Source: Candidatus Peribacteria bacterium
GTDB taxonomy: Bacteria > Patescibacteriota > Gracilibacteria > UBA1369 > LOWO2-01-FULL-3
Direction of reading: 5' to 3'
Assembly: GCA_943359415.1 (NCBI GenBank)
Contig: CALRHQ010000009.1
Span: 1 to 19,485, forward strand
DNA length: 19,485 bases
This document shows positions 1 through 7,908 of this stretch, one piece after another (the stretch's first letter is position 1; the number at the start of each line of letters is the position of its first letter). The notes beneath the pieces are model-generated. The model saw only the letters and a program-made list of their open reading frames with translations, did not search any database and was not told the DNA's origin. The position numbers were made by a program, and so were the translations under genes.

Positions 1-162
1 ATTTTCCATCAGCATCTGATGCGCAGACTTTAAAAGACCGACTGCAGCCATATTTTGATGCATGATATCGATGCAATAACTACCGTCTTCGGTCATCTTT
101 ATTATCTTTGCAAGAAGAGAGTGCGCCTTTTTGAAATTTATAATTGTTTTTTCTTTGGACAT
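1..162 (-). CDS. CsoR/FrmR-family metal-sensing repressor (partial, C-terminus beyond window)
   Basis: Only the first 54 residues are present; the gene runs off the left edge. The ATG is at 162. The visible part matches the all-helical CsoR/FrmR/RcnR (DUF156) family: a basic helix 1 (KKAHSLLAKIIKM), then GSYCIDI with Cys30 in the place of the first metal or thiol ligand, then helix 2 with GLLKSAHQ. Family members bind DNA as tetramers and release it on binding Cu(I), Ni/Co, formaldehyde or persulfide. The second ligand pair (His-x3-Cys in CsoR) lies outside the window, so the inducer cannot be assigned. It lies 86 bp downstream of the zinc-uptake operon on the same strand, but has its own candidate promoter and operator, so it is probably a separate unit. 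The family call is firm; copper specificity is only a guess. Confidence 0.85.
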   Translation of the reverse strand, partial: MSKEKTIINFKKAHSLLAKIIKMTEDGSYCIDIMHQNMAAVGLLKSAHQMLMEN

Positions 163-186
163 TTAATAAATGTTATTTAGTACGAT

Positions 187-216
187 GATACACCCACACC
201 TAGGGTACGGGTATAT
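187..216 (-). promoter_or_regulatory. Candidate CsoR-type operator in front of the CsoR-family gene
   Basis: An imperfect palindrome with C and G tracts: outer arms ATACACCC (188-195) and GGGTAT (209-214), with a CCTAGGGT core (199-206). CsoR-family operators typically have a C-tract and G-tract flanked by TA-rich arms, and this fits that style. It lies directly downstream of the candidate -10 box, over the expected transcription start, as expected for autorepression. The sequence is seen; the protein-site match is inferred. Confidence 0.55.
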
Positions 217-243
217 GGTAACTCGGCAAAAAAATGAAGTCAA
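215..243 (-). promoter_or_regulatory. Candidate promoter of the CsoR-family gene
   Basis: On the minus strand, a -35 box TTGACT (238-243) and a -10 box TACCAT (215-220) are separated by 17 bp. The -35 box lies just past the znuB stop codon. The -10 is weak (4 of 6), so confidence is moderate. The operator-like palindrome begins immediately downstream. Confidence 0.45.
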
Positions 244-247
244 GCCT

Positions 248-1060
248 TTACATGCTTTTTCTCCATAAAAATGAAAGCAAAAATAAAATAAAGTTTACTA
301 TCACTATAGAAGCACCGGCAGGAAGATTGAGATAAAAAGATGCAAAAATGCCGATAATGACAGACAAAATAGCGGTGAATGCGGAAACAAAAATTGCAGA
401 TTTAAATCCTTTGGATATTTGCAAAGCTGTAACAGCAGGCAATATGAAAAATGAAGAAACTAACATTATACCAACAACCCTTATTGCAAGTACGACAGTA
501 ATTGCTGTCAAAATAACCAATAAAAGATTTATTCTGTCGCTTTTGATTCCTGTAACATTTGCCTGTTCTTCGTTAAAAGTAACCGCAAAAAGTTCATAAT
601 ATAAAAGATAAACAATCGCAAGCACTACCAAGGAAAGAGCTATAGATAAATACGTTTCAGAAGTGCTTATTGCTAAAATATTTCCGAAAAGATAGCTCAA
701 TAGCGACACATTGAATCCGTTAGATGCGCTAGCCAAAAGAACTCCACCTGCAAGTCCTACGGAAGATACAATTCCTATCGCAGTGTCTCCATAAATTTTT
801 GCTTTTTGAGTCAATTTGACTATAAAGATTGATGAGATGATCACAATCGGAATTGCAAAATATATTGGATAGAAGCCGCAAAATACGCCTAAAGCTATCG
901 CTCCAAAACTAACATGAGCAAGTCCATCTCCGATAAGTGAAAGTTTTCTCAGGACTAAAAATAATCCAAGGATAGAACATAAAATGCCAACAAAAATTCC
1001 GGAAATAAATGCCCTTTGTACAAAACTATAATTTATAAATTCAAAAAAACTGATATCCAT
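248..1060 (-). CDS. znuB: Zinc/manganese ABC transporter permease (ABC-3 family, ZnuB-like)
   Basis: A 270-residue, very hydrophobic protein with about eight membrane segments and the ABC-3 permease signature near the N-terminus: RKLSLIGDGLAHVSFGAIALG, interrupted here after GDG (residues 38-48). The C-terminal half carries the conserved stretch VVGIMLVSSFFILPA. It should form the inner-membrane channel that imports Zn(II), or Mn(II), delivered by the lipoprotein encoded two genes upstream. The start follows the znuC stop with one base between (TAA-T-ATG), so translation is probably coupled. It is the last gene of the fur-znuA-znuC-znuB unit. Zinc rather than manganese is inferred from the linked Zur-like regulator. 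Confidence 0.9.
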   Translation of the reverse strand: MDISFFEFINYSFVQRAFISGIFVGILCSILGLFLVLRKLSLIGDGLAHVSFGAIALGVFCGFYPIYFAIPIVIISSIFIVKLTQKAKIYGDTAIGIVSSVGLAGGVLLASASNGFNVSLLSYLFGNILAISTSETYLSIALSLVVLAIVYLLYYELFAVTFNEEQANVTGIKSDRINLLLVILTAITVVLAIRVVGIMLVSSFFILPAVTALQISKGFKSAIFVSAFTAILSVIIGIFASFYLNLPAGASIVIVNFILFLLSFLWRKSM

Positions 1061-1061
1061 A

Positions 1062-1811
1062 TTAATGTTGATGGCATATTAAATGTTGAGATTCACGACC
1101 GAAAACATCTTCCATACTTTCAGAGTCGCAAAATTCAGAAAGCTTTCCATAAAAAACAATATTTTTATCCAGATAAAGCAATTTATTCGCATGCTCTCCA
1201 ATATGCCCTATATCATGAGTTATCAAAATAATCGTAGTACCTTTTTTCTTATTTAAGTCATGGAGTAAATCAAAAAAATGATTTCTACTTTTTGAATCAA
1301 GCGCATTACTTGGTTCATCCAAAATCAAAAGTTCAGGCTCATTTACAAGCGCTTTAGCAAGAAAAACTCTTTGTTGCTGTCCACCGGAAAGCTCTGAAAT
1401 AAGCTTATTTTTAAGGTCAATAATCTCAAGTTCTTGAAGAGCATTATCTACAATTTTTTCATCTGATTTTGTGATTCTTCGTGGAAATTTTTTCTTTGAA
1501 ATAAGTCCCAAAGAGACAACTTCATAAACAGTTGCAGGGAAAATCGGATTAAAAAGAGAAAGGCTCTGTGGTAAATATCCGATTTTAGACCATTGTTTAA
1601 ATTTCTTCAGATTTTTTCCGAGAACTGAAATGTCTCCGACATCAGGAGTAATAAGCCCAAGAATAATTTTAACAAGAGTTGTTTTTCCAGAGCCATTATG
1701 GCCGCCAAGACCTACATAATCTCCACGATCAATCGAAAAAGTGACATCCTTAAGCACTTCCGCAACACCATACTTGAAACTCAAATTTTTAACTTCAACA
1801 ATTTTTTCCAT
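1062..1811 (-). CDS. znuC: Zinc ABC transporter ATP-binding protein (ZnuC-like)
   Basis: An ABC ATPase of about 249 residues from the chosen start. It has Walker A GHNGSGKTT (about residues 37-45), a Q-loop in GYLPQS, signature LSGGQQQR (about 141-148), Walker B LLILDEP (about 162-168), a D-loop with ALDS, and the switch His in ITHD. It powers import through the linked permease. I chose ATG 1811 because it starts the usual family N-terminus (MEKIVEVKNLSF) and follows the znuA stop by one base, the same TAA-T-ATG junction seen between znuC and znuB. An in-frame ATG at 1826 would add five residues and overlap znuA by 14 nt. Confidence 0.9.
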   Translation of the reverse strand: MEKIVEVKNLSFKYGVAEVLKDVTFSIDRGDYVGLGGHNGSGKTTLVKIILGLITPDVGDISVLGKNLKKFKQWSKIGYLPQSLSLFNPIFPATVYEVVSLGLISKKKFPRRITKSDEKIVDNALQELEIIDLKNKLISELSGGQQQRVFLAKALVNEPELLILDEPSNALDSKSRNHFFDLLHDLNKKKGTTIILITHDIGHIGEHANKLLYLDKNIVFYGKLSEFCDSESMEDVFGRESQHLICHQH

Positions 1812-1812
1812 A

Positions 1813-2712
1813 TTATTTACAATCAAGTCCTATCTTTATATTACTCAAATTTTCATACATTGCATCTATAAAAGTTTTACCACTATCAACTTCATCTTTA
1901 GTTAAACTTTCCAAGTTACTTAAAAGAAGCATTTTCGCGCCTGTTTCTTTTGATATTGTTTCTGGAACTTTTGTAGAAGAAAGCTCTTCGTAAAAGATAT
2001 ATCCAATATTCTCTTCATTAATATGTCTTACAAGTTTAATCAAATCATTAGCCGTTGGCTCACTGTCAGGAGAAAACCCTTGAGCTGCGACATATTCAAG
2101 ATTAAATCTTCTAACCAAATATCCGAAAGCATAATGTCCGCCAAAAACAATATTTTTTGTCTTACAAGTAGAAAGAGTCGTAAAATAATCATTATCTATT
2201 TTATCAATTTTAGTAAGTAAATCTTTCAGATTTTTTTCATAATAATCTTTATTGGATGGATCTTTTTTAATCATGGCATCTGCAATATTTTTAGCCATGA
2301 TTCGATTGTGCTCAAAATCAAGCCATATATGAGGATCGTCTTCGAAAATTTTAGTTCCATTGCTTGTATCTACAATATCAATCTTGTCATTTGTAACGCC
2401 TTTCAGCATCTCTGCGACCCATACTTCCATGAATTTTCCTGTGTAAACAAAAATATCCGCATTATTAATGTTTATCAAATCTGAAGCAGTTGGCTCATAA
2501 TCATGAGGTTCTGAACCAGGAGGCGTCAATAAAGAGACTTGCGTTTTTTCTCCTCCAATACTTTTTGCGAAATCATAAACGGGAAACATCGTGGCAATTA
2601 TCTTCAGTTTTATATAAGCCCCATTTTCTTTCGCAACATTAGAAACAGAATTCGTTTTTGAACATCCAAATAAAAATATAAATAAAAATGATAAAATAAT
2701 AATTTTTTTCAT
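1813..2712 (-). CDS. znuA: Zinc-binding solute-binding lipoprotein (ZnuA-like)
   Basis: A 299-residue cluster A-I metal-binding protein. The N-terminus is a lipoprotein signal peptide (basic MKK, hydrophobic core, lipobox LFGC with Cys17), so it should be tethered outside the membrane. Likely metal ligands are His70 (SEPHDYEP), His128 (DDPHIWLD) and His193 (GGHYAFGY), plus an acidic residue near the C-terminus (DSGKTFIDAM). The His/Asp-rich loop of proteobacterial ZnuA is absent, as in many zinc and manganese binding proteins. Its start overlaps the end of fur by 4 nt (ATGA), showing tight operon coupling. Confidence 0.9.
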   Translation of the reverse strand: MKKIIILSFLFIFLFGCSKTNSVSNVAKENGAYIKLKIIATMFPVYDFAKSIGGEKTQVSLLTPPGSEPHDYEPTASDLININNADIFVYTGKFMEVWVAEMLKGVTNDKIDIVDTSNGTKIFEDDPHIWLDFEHNRIMAKNIADAMIKKDPSNKDYYEKNLKDLLTKIDKIDNDYFTTLSTCKTKNIVFGGHYAFGYLVRRFNLEYVAAQGFSPDSEPTANDLIKLVRHINEENIGYIFYEELSSTKVPETISKETGAKMLLLSNLESLTKDEVDSGKTFIDAMYENLSNIKIGLDCK

Positions 2713-3155
2713 ATATTTCTGGTTTTTAGTCTATCAATACTACATGGCTTACAAGTACCGAAAAATTCGAAGATGTGATTTAAAACTTTTACTCCTGTTT
2801 CTGCAAAAATCTTTTTTTCATGTTTTAGAATATCTTCATTCAATTCTATTTCAAAAATTTTACTGCATGTCAGACATTTTACATGATGATGATGACTGGA
2901 GCAGATCTCATACAATGTCATTTTAGAATCAAGTTTAACGTTTTCTATAAAACCATTTTTAAGCAAAAAATCGAGCTCCCTATATATAGTAGTTTTATTC
3001 GCGTCAATTTTTTGTTTTGTCAGTAGATCTTTTATGTACATTACGCTAACAGGATTTTTGGAGGAAAAAAGGATTTTTAAAATTCCTTTTCTAGTCTTTG
3101 TTATGCGAAACCCCTGTGTTCGCAATTCTTCAATTTTTTCATCAAATTTATTCAT
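2709..3155 (-). CDS. zur: Fur-family metalloregulator, probably Zur (zinc uptake repressor)
   Basis: A 148-residue Fur-superfamily protein. The winged-helix N-terminus includes the recognition region ANKTTIYRELDFL (about residues 52-64). A His cluster (88-91) precedes a C-terminal dimerisation domain with two CxxC pairs, Cys94/Cys97 and Cys135/Cys138, the structural zinc site. It is the first gene of an operon with znuA, znuC and znuB, so zinc sensing is the best reading; the sequence alone does not separate Zur from Fur or PerR. A perfect inverted repeat between the promoter elements suggests it represses its own operon. The expected transcript starts within a few bases of the ATG and there is no clear ribosome binding site. 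Confidence 0.88.
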   Translation of the reverse strand: MNKFDEKIEELRTQGFRITKTRKGILKILFSSKNPVSVMYIKDLLTKQKIDANKTTIYRELDFLLKNGFIENVKLDSKMTLYEICSSHHHHVKCLTCSKIFEIELNEDILKHEKKIFAETGVKVLNHIFEFFGTCKPCSIDRLKTRNI

Positions 3156-3163
3156 CTCAGTCC

Positions 3164-3193
3164 ATCCTAACGCAACTCAGTTGCGTTTGTCAA
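3164..3193 (-). promoter_or_regulatory. Promoter of the zinc operon with an embedded Zur-like operator
   Basis: On the minus strand, a perfect -35 box TTGACA (3188-3193) and a -10 box TAGGAT (3164-3169) are 18 bp apart. The spacer is filled by a perfect 9-1-9 inverted repeat, AACGCAACT (3169-3177), one central base, AGTTGCGTT (3179-3187). A Fur-family dimer bound there would block RNA polymerase directly. The -35 box overlaps the trmB stop codon (3190-3192). The expected transcription start is about 3157, two bases before the fur ATG, implying a leaderless mRNA. The inverted repeat is directly visible; assigning it to Zur is inferred from position. Confidence 0.8.
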
Positions 3194-3924
3194 CGAAGTT
3201 TTTTTGCCTTATGTTCTATGGCTTTCTTTGGAGCTTTATCTGAACTACATATTTTATCAACTAAACTGATAGCACGCAGGTAATTTATCTTTCGCCCCTC
3301 TTTTAAAAACATTCCTTCGTAATGTGTAGTAATCTGAAGAAGTTCAGGAACAGGATCTTTTGAGTGTAGGTCATACAAGACTTCTTCCATCTTAAAGCCA
3401 CATTTTTCATTTTTACATACAAAATCTTCCATGGTTTTTTTTGAATATTCAAACAAATTTTCATTGTCTGTTTTTAAATGTATTATTCCATTCGGCTTTA
3501 AAACTCTTCTGTAAATTTCCAAAAATTTCGGAGAAGTAAGTCTTTTTTTTGCCTTTCCTACGCGAGGAAACGGATCCGGAAAAGTTATCCAAATTTCATC
3601 AACTTCATCTTTTTCAAAGTATGATTTTAATTCATCAATATAATGTCTTATAAAAGCTACGTTTTTCATCTTCGCATCAAACGCTTTTTTCGCGCCAGCC
3701 CAGATTCTATGTCCTTTTATATCAACTCCTATAAAATTTTTATCAGGAAATTTTTGACCAAGAGCAATCGTATAATATCCCCTGCCGCAAGCCAATTCTA
3801 GAACTATCGGATTTTTGTTTCCAAAATAATCCTGCCAAGAAAATTTTGATTTTTCTTCAGGTGTTTCGAAAGTGTTTCCAAAAGTTTTTAGTTGTTCAAA
3901 ATGTTTTAATTTTCTTCGTGACAT
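3190..3924 (-). CDS. trmB: tRNA (guanine-N7-)-methyltransferase
   Basis: A 244-residue SAM-dependent methyltransferase of the TrmB family, which makes m7G46 in the tRNA variable loop. The SAM-binding motif is LELACGRGYYTIALG followed by the acidic end of strand 2 in FIGVDIKG. The family hallmark is WITFPDPFPRVGKAKKRLT (Asp-Pro-x-Pro then Lys/Arg-rich), and LKTDNENLFEY is also typical. Active-site variant: FPDPFP instead of the common FPDPWP. It starts 6 nt after the dus stop, so the two tRNA-modification genes are probably co-transcribed. Its last codons contain the -35 box of the downstream zinc operon. Confidence 0.93.
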   Translation of the reverse strand: MSRRKLKHFEQLKTFGNTFETPEEKSKFSWQDYFGNKNPIVLELACGRGYYTIALGQKFPDKNFIGVDIKGHRIWAGAKKAFDAKMKNVAFIRHYIDELKSYFEKDEVDEIWITFPDPFPRVGKAKKRLTSPKFLEIYRRVLKPNGIIHLKTDNENLFEYSKKTMEDFVCKNEKCGFKMEEVLYDLHSKDPVPELLQITTHYEGMFLKEGRKINYLRAISLVDKICSSDKAPKKAIEHKAKKLR

Positions 3925-3930
3925 GAAATA

Positions 3931-4998
3931 TTACTTAATCTTTTTTGAAAATTCTTCGATGACATCATATACGTCTTTTCCGCTCTGCGCCTGCATGAAA
4001 CTCATTCTCATTTCTTTCGCGCCTTCAAACCCTTTTGTGTACCACGCCAAATGTTTTTTCAAAGTTTGAAAAGGCAAATGAGATAATTTTTCAAAGTATT
4101 TTACATGTTTTTTTATGACATTCAGTCTATCCTTTAGCGTAGGCTCTTTTCCTTTGAAGAACCAAGGATTGCCATTTGTTGCCCTACCTACAAGCACACC
4201 GGCAGATCCATATTTTTTTATTTTCTCTTTTGCGTCGTCAAGGGAAGAAATATCTCCATTGCCTAAAAAGATAACACCATTCTCTTTGCAAATTTTTGCG
4301 ACCCTGCCAAGAACTTCCCAATTTGCTTCTCCACTATAAAGTTGTTTTAGTGTTCGCCCGTGCATAGTGAGGGTTTTTATGCCTGTGCTTATCAATGTTT
4401 TAGCCCATTCTTCTGCACAAATTTCATCATAACCGATTCGTGTTTTTACCGACAATGGTATGATTTTTCTATCAGAATTTTTTACAATCACTCCATCTTT
4501 ACCACCGAACATATTTTTATTTTTCTTTATAAAAGAAATAATATTTTTATGAACTCCGGCCTTTTCAAGACTGATTCCATTGGCAAAATCATTGATTCCT
4601 TTTGCAACATTTTTAATGATTTTTTTAGCCAGATTCGGATTTCTGATAAGCGCCGCTCCGGCACCTTTGCTAGCGATTTTACTTACAGGACAGCCCATAT
4701 TGATATCTATTCCATCAAAGCCGAGGTAGCAAAGCATGACGGCAGCTTTATAAAAAGAATCAGTTTCTGTTCCGAAAAGTTGTGCTACAACAGGGCGTTC
4801 TTTTGCAGAATAGAAAAACGAGGGAAGCATTCTTTCAACTCCACGAGCAAGTCCTTCTACGTTCACAAATTCAGTAAACATGACAGCAGGCTTACCTTTA
4901 CTGGCAGCCATGTATCTAAAAGCTGGATCAGTGACGCCATCCATAGGCGCCAAACCTATTATCGGCCTTTTCAAATTTTCCCAAAAACCATATTCCAT
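3931..4998 (-). CDS. dus: tRNA-dihydrouridine synthase
   Basis: An FMN-dependent TIM-barrel enzyme that reduces uridines in the tRNA D-loop. Motifs in order: LAPMDGVTDPAFRY near the N-terminus; DINMGCPVSKIASKGAGAAL with the catalytic Cys; SVKTRIGYDE; TMHGRTLKQLYSG with the active-site His; FLGNGDI and GVLVGRATNGNPW for FMN phosphate binding. I chose ATG 4998 (355 residues) because an extended -10 box lies just upstream; the longer frame from 5037 adds 13 residues that do not look like the family and would place the promoter inside the gene. Oddity: a Lys/Asn-rich stretch of roughly 40 residues is inserted between the Cys motif and VKTRIG. The subfamily (DusA/B/C) is not decided. Confidence 0.92.
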   Translation of the reverse strand: MEYGFWENLKRPIIGLAPMDGVTDPAFRYMAASKGKPAVMFTEFVNVEGLARGVERMLPSFFYSAKERPVVAQLFGTETDSFYKAAVMLCYLGFDGIDINMGCPVSKIASKGAGAALIRNPNLAKKIIKNVAKGINDFANGISLEKAGVHKNIISFIKKNKNMFGGKDGVIVKNSDRKIIPLSVKTRIGYDEICAEEWAKTLISTGIKTLTMHGRTLKQLYSGEANWEVLGRVAKICKENGVIFLGNGDISSLDDAKEKIKKYGSAGVLVGRATNGNPWFFKGKEPTLKDRLNVIKKHVKYFEKLSHLPFQTLKKHLAWYTKGFEGAKEMRMSFMQAQSGKDVYDVIEEFSKKIK

Positions 4999-5004
4999 AA
5001 TAAG

Positions 5005-5013
5005 ATTATAGCA
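5005..5013 (-). promoter_or_regulatory. Extended -10 promoter of dus-trmB, apparently leaderless
   Basis: On the minus strand the sequence reads TGCTATAAT: a consensus -10 box (5005-5010) with the TGn extension (5011-5013). There is no good -35 box at 17 bp (ATGGTA), which is normal for extended -10 promoters. The expected start is about seven bases downstream, at the ATG at 4998. Confidence 0.65.
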
Positions 5014-5093
5014 AATAAGATTTCCTTTACCATACAAGCTAAAATTGATAATCTAATTAACAGAAAAAACTTCACTTAAATTCCTCATACATT

Positions 5094-7457
5094 ATGACAA
5101 CAACAGACCAAAAAGCACTCAAATGGATGGAAAAATATAGACGTTATACGGACTATATGGGGGCCGCAATGCTCTACTTGAAGGATAATTTTTTATTAGA
5201 AAAAAATCTTTCTACAAACGACGTAAAATCGCGTGTGCTAGGCCATTGGGGCACTGTCCCGGGACTAAATTTTATCTACGCAAATTTAAATTACCTCATC
5301 TGGAAACACAAATGCGAAATGATGTTTATAGCAGGGCCTGGACATGGAGCACCGGCAGTTTTAGCCAATCTTTTTGCAGATGAAACAATCAAAGATTTTT
5401 ACAAAGAATTTCCTCGTGACGGCAAAGGAATGGGAAAATTGATACATGATTTTAGCTGGCCACACAGCCATTTTCCGAGTCACGTAACTCCATCTGTTCC
5501 GGGTTCAATTCTTGAAGGAGGAGAATTGGGGTATAGCCTTTCCACCGCTTTTGGAGCGGCTTTGGACAATCCTGACTTGATTGTTGCGGTTGCAGTTGGA
5601 GACGGAGAAGCCGAATCAGGGCCACTCGCCGCGGCATGGCATGCGAATAAATTTTTAAATCCAAAAACTTCCGGAGCGGTTTTACCGATAGTTCATATCA
5701 ACGGATACAAGATTTCAAATCCTACAATTTACGGAACAATGAGCAATGAAGAATTAAAAAAACTTTTTTTAGGATATGGATATGAACCTATCATTGTTGA
5801 AGAACCAAAAGCGGAAGTAGAAATGATTTCTGCGCTTGAGCAAGCCTATAGTTTGATAAAGGAAATTCAAAGAAAAGCACGAAAAGAAAACAAAATTTTG
5901 AAACCAAAGTGGCCAGTAATTTTACTTCGGACTCCAAAAGGATGGCACGGAATTCACGATTTCAAAAAAACTCCAATCGAAGGCTCATTTCATTCTCATG
6001 GAATTCCGATTGATGATTTGAAAAAAGATCCATCAGCACTAAAAGCCGTAGAAACATGGTTAAAAAGCTACAAAATCAAAGAATTATTAGATGAAAAAGG
6101 TAGACCAAAAAAAGAAATTTTAGAATTTGTGCCAACAGGAAAATACAGAATGGGAACAAACCCTCACACAATCGGCGGAAATTTTTATAAAAAAATTGCA
6201 CTTCCGAATCTTTCTAAACATGAAGCGAAATTTGCTAACAGAGGGGAAAAAACAGCAAACAGCATGATTACGGCCGGAGGATTTTTGCGTGATATTTATA
6301 AATTAAATAAAAATAATTTCAGACTTGTTTGTCCGGATGAACTTGAATCAAACAAACTTCACAAAATTTTTGAAGAAACATTGCGTGGCTATGTATGGCC
6401 AATCAAAGCAAACGATGAATATATCTCACAGGAGGGGCGCGTCACGGAAATGCTAAGCGAACATACGCTTCAGGGCATGATGCAGGGGTATATTTTGACA
6501 GGTCGACATGGAATGTTTGTCACATATGAAGCCTTTGCAGCAATCATTTCCAGCATGGTTGATCAGTATGCAAAATTTTTGAGGCAATCAATGAATATCA
6601 AATGGAGAAAACCTGTACCGGCAGCAGTTTACGTTCTATCAAGCCTCGGATGGAGACAAGACCACAATGGATTTTCCCATCAGAGTCCAAGTTTTGTCAG
6701 CAACATAATTCACAAACATAGTTCATTCGCTCAGGTTTATTACCCTTCTGACGCTAATTCTTTGATTGTTGCTTTTGAAGAAGCTATGTCAAAACCAAAC
6801 ACAATTTCTGTAATAGTTGCAGGAAAACACGAAATGCCACAATGGCTTACGCTGAAAGAAGCAAGGCAACAAGCCAAAAATGGAATAGGCACATGGGAAT
6901 GGGTAGGAGGAAAAGAATGTACAAAAAATCCTGATGTAGTGCTTGCATCAGCCGGAGATTACATCACGGAAGAAGCAATTTATGCTGTAAAACTTTGTAA
7001 AGAATTGATGCCGGAATTAAAAATAAGATACGTAAATATTTCTGAAATCACATCGATGAGCCTCGGTGATGACATAAAAAGTAAAAAATCAGCAAACACG
7101 GAAAAAGGCTTGTGTCAGTACTTTACAGAGGATAAGCCTGTAGTTTTAAGTTATCACGGATATGTAAATGATATAGAACAATTACTATGGCCTTATGCGT
7201 CTTCCAAAAGATTTGTGATTCGCGGATATGAAGAAAAAGGGTCGACTACAACACCATTTGATTTGAAAATTTCAAATAAAGTAAGTCGCTATCATTTAAT
7301 GATAGAACTGCTTGAACAAGGCGCAAAATCAAACAAAGAAGTCTCAAAAAAGAAAGACAAAATAATAAAAATGTTAAACAAAAAGATAGAAGATCACCAA
7401 AAATATATTATTGAAAACGGCGACGATCCAGCCGAAATAAAAAACATAACCTGGTAA
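5094..7457 (+). CDS. xfp: Xylulose-5-phosphate/fructose-6-phosphate phosphoketolase
   Basis: A 787-residue, full-length thiamine-diphosphate enzyme. It splits xylulose 5-phosphate (and often fructose 6-phosphate) with phosphate into acetyl phosphate and glyceraldehyde 3-phosphate (or erythrose 4-phosphate), feeding ATP formation through acetate kinase. N-terminal XFP domain: LGHWGTVPGLNF (49-60), GPGHG (81-85), SWPHSHFPSHVTPSVPGS (121-138), the ThDP/Mg motif GDGEAESGP (169-177), then HINGYKISNPT. The middle domain has the conserved stretch SLGWRQDHNGFSHQSP, and a C-terminal transketolase-like domain follows. Cytosolic. It sits 4 nt ahead of yqeY. No Shine-Dalgarno sequence is visible and I found no convincing promoter in the divergent gap with dus (4999-5093). 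Confidence 0.97.
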   Translation: MTTTDQKALKWMEKYRRYTDYMGAAMLYLKDNFLLEKNLSTNDVKSRVLGHWGTVPGLNFIYANLNYLIWKHKCEMMFIAGPGHGAPAVLANLFADETIKDFYKEFPRDGKGMGKLIHDFSWPHSHFPSHVTPSVPGSILEGGELGYSLSTAFGAALDNPDLIVAVAVGDGEAESGPLAAAWHANKFLNPKTSGAVLPIVHINGYKISNPTIYGTMSNEELKKLFLGYGYEPIIVEEPKAEVEMISALEQAYSLIKEIQRKARKENKILKPKWPVILLRTPKGWHGIHDFKKTPIEGSFHSHGIPIDDLKKDPSALKAVETWLKSYKIKELLDEKGRPKKEILEFVPTGKYRMGTNPHTIGGNFYKKIALPNLSKHEAKFANRGEKTANSMITAGGFLRDIYKLNKNNFRLVCPDELESNKLHKIFEETLRGYVWPIKANDEYISQEGRVTEMLSEHTLQGMMQGYILTGRHGMFVTYEAFAAIISSMVDQYAKFLRQSMNIKWRKPVPAAVYVLSSLGWRQDHNGFSHQSPSFVSNIIHKHSSFAQVYYPSDANSLIVAFEEAMSKPNTISVIVAGKHEMPQWLTLKEARQQAKNGIGTWEWVGGKECTKNPDVVLASAGDYITEEAIYAVKLCKELMPELKIRYVNISEITSMSLGDDIKSKKSANTEKGLCQYFTEDKPVVLSYHGYVNDIEQLLWPYASSKRFVIRGYEEKGSTTTPFDLKISNKVSRYHLMIELLEQGAKSNKEVSKKKDKIIKMLNKKIEDHQKYIIENGDDPAEIKNITW

Positions 7458-7461
7458 AAAT

Positions 7462-7908
7462 ATGACACTGAAAGAACAACTACAACAAGACCTGATGACA
7501 GCAATGAGGTCAAAAGACGAAGCTTCGCTTTCCGCTATCAGATTGCTAAAAACAGCAATCATGAAAGTTGAAACAGCTGGTGAACCTAAAGTCGCAACAG
7601 ACGAAGAAATCATCCAATTGATTGGAAAGGAAATCAAACAACGCAAAGATTCGATCGAACAATTTGAAAAAGGAGGACGCATGGAACTTGCCGAAAAAGA
7701 AAAAGCAGAGCTAAAAGTCCTAGAAAAATATCTTCCACCACAACTTGGCGAAGATGAAATCAGAGCCATAATCAAAGAAGCAATGGCTGCCACAGGCGCT
7801 TCTTCAAAAGCCGACATCGGCAAACTAATGGGCGCAATAATGCCCAAAACAAAAGGCAAAGCCGACGGTGGACTCGTGAATAAATTGGTTCAAGAAATGC
7901 TAGCCTAA
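7462..7908 (+). CDS. yqeY: GatB/YqeY domain protein
   Basis: A 148-residue stand-alone YqeY protein of the usual family length. It starts MTLKEQLQQDLMTAMRSKD with SAIRLLKTAI, then KQRKDSIEQFEKGGR, LEKYLPPQL, and a C-terminal GKLMGAIMPKTKGKADGG, all typical of the family. The fold matches the tRNA-binding tail of the amidotransferase subunit GatB; its role as a free protein is not established. It begins 4 nt after the xfp stop, so it is probably translated from the same mRNA. Its stop overlaps the stop of the opposing methyltransferase gene. Confidence 0.92.
   Translation: MTLKEQLQQDLMTAMRSKDEASLSAIRLLKTAIMKVETAGEPKVATDEEIIQLIGKEIKQRKDSIEQFEKGGRMELAEKEKAELKVLEKYLPPQLGEDEIRAIIKEAMAATGASSKADIGKLMGAIMPKTKGKADGGLVNKLVQEMLA

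Noticed and set aside
4360..5079. 239-codon plus-strand frame opposite dus
   Set aside because: It is a shadow of the well-supported dus gene and has no recognisable protein features.
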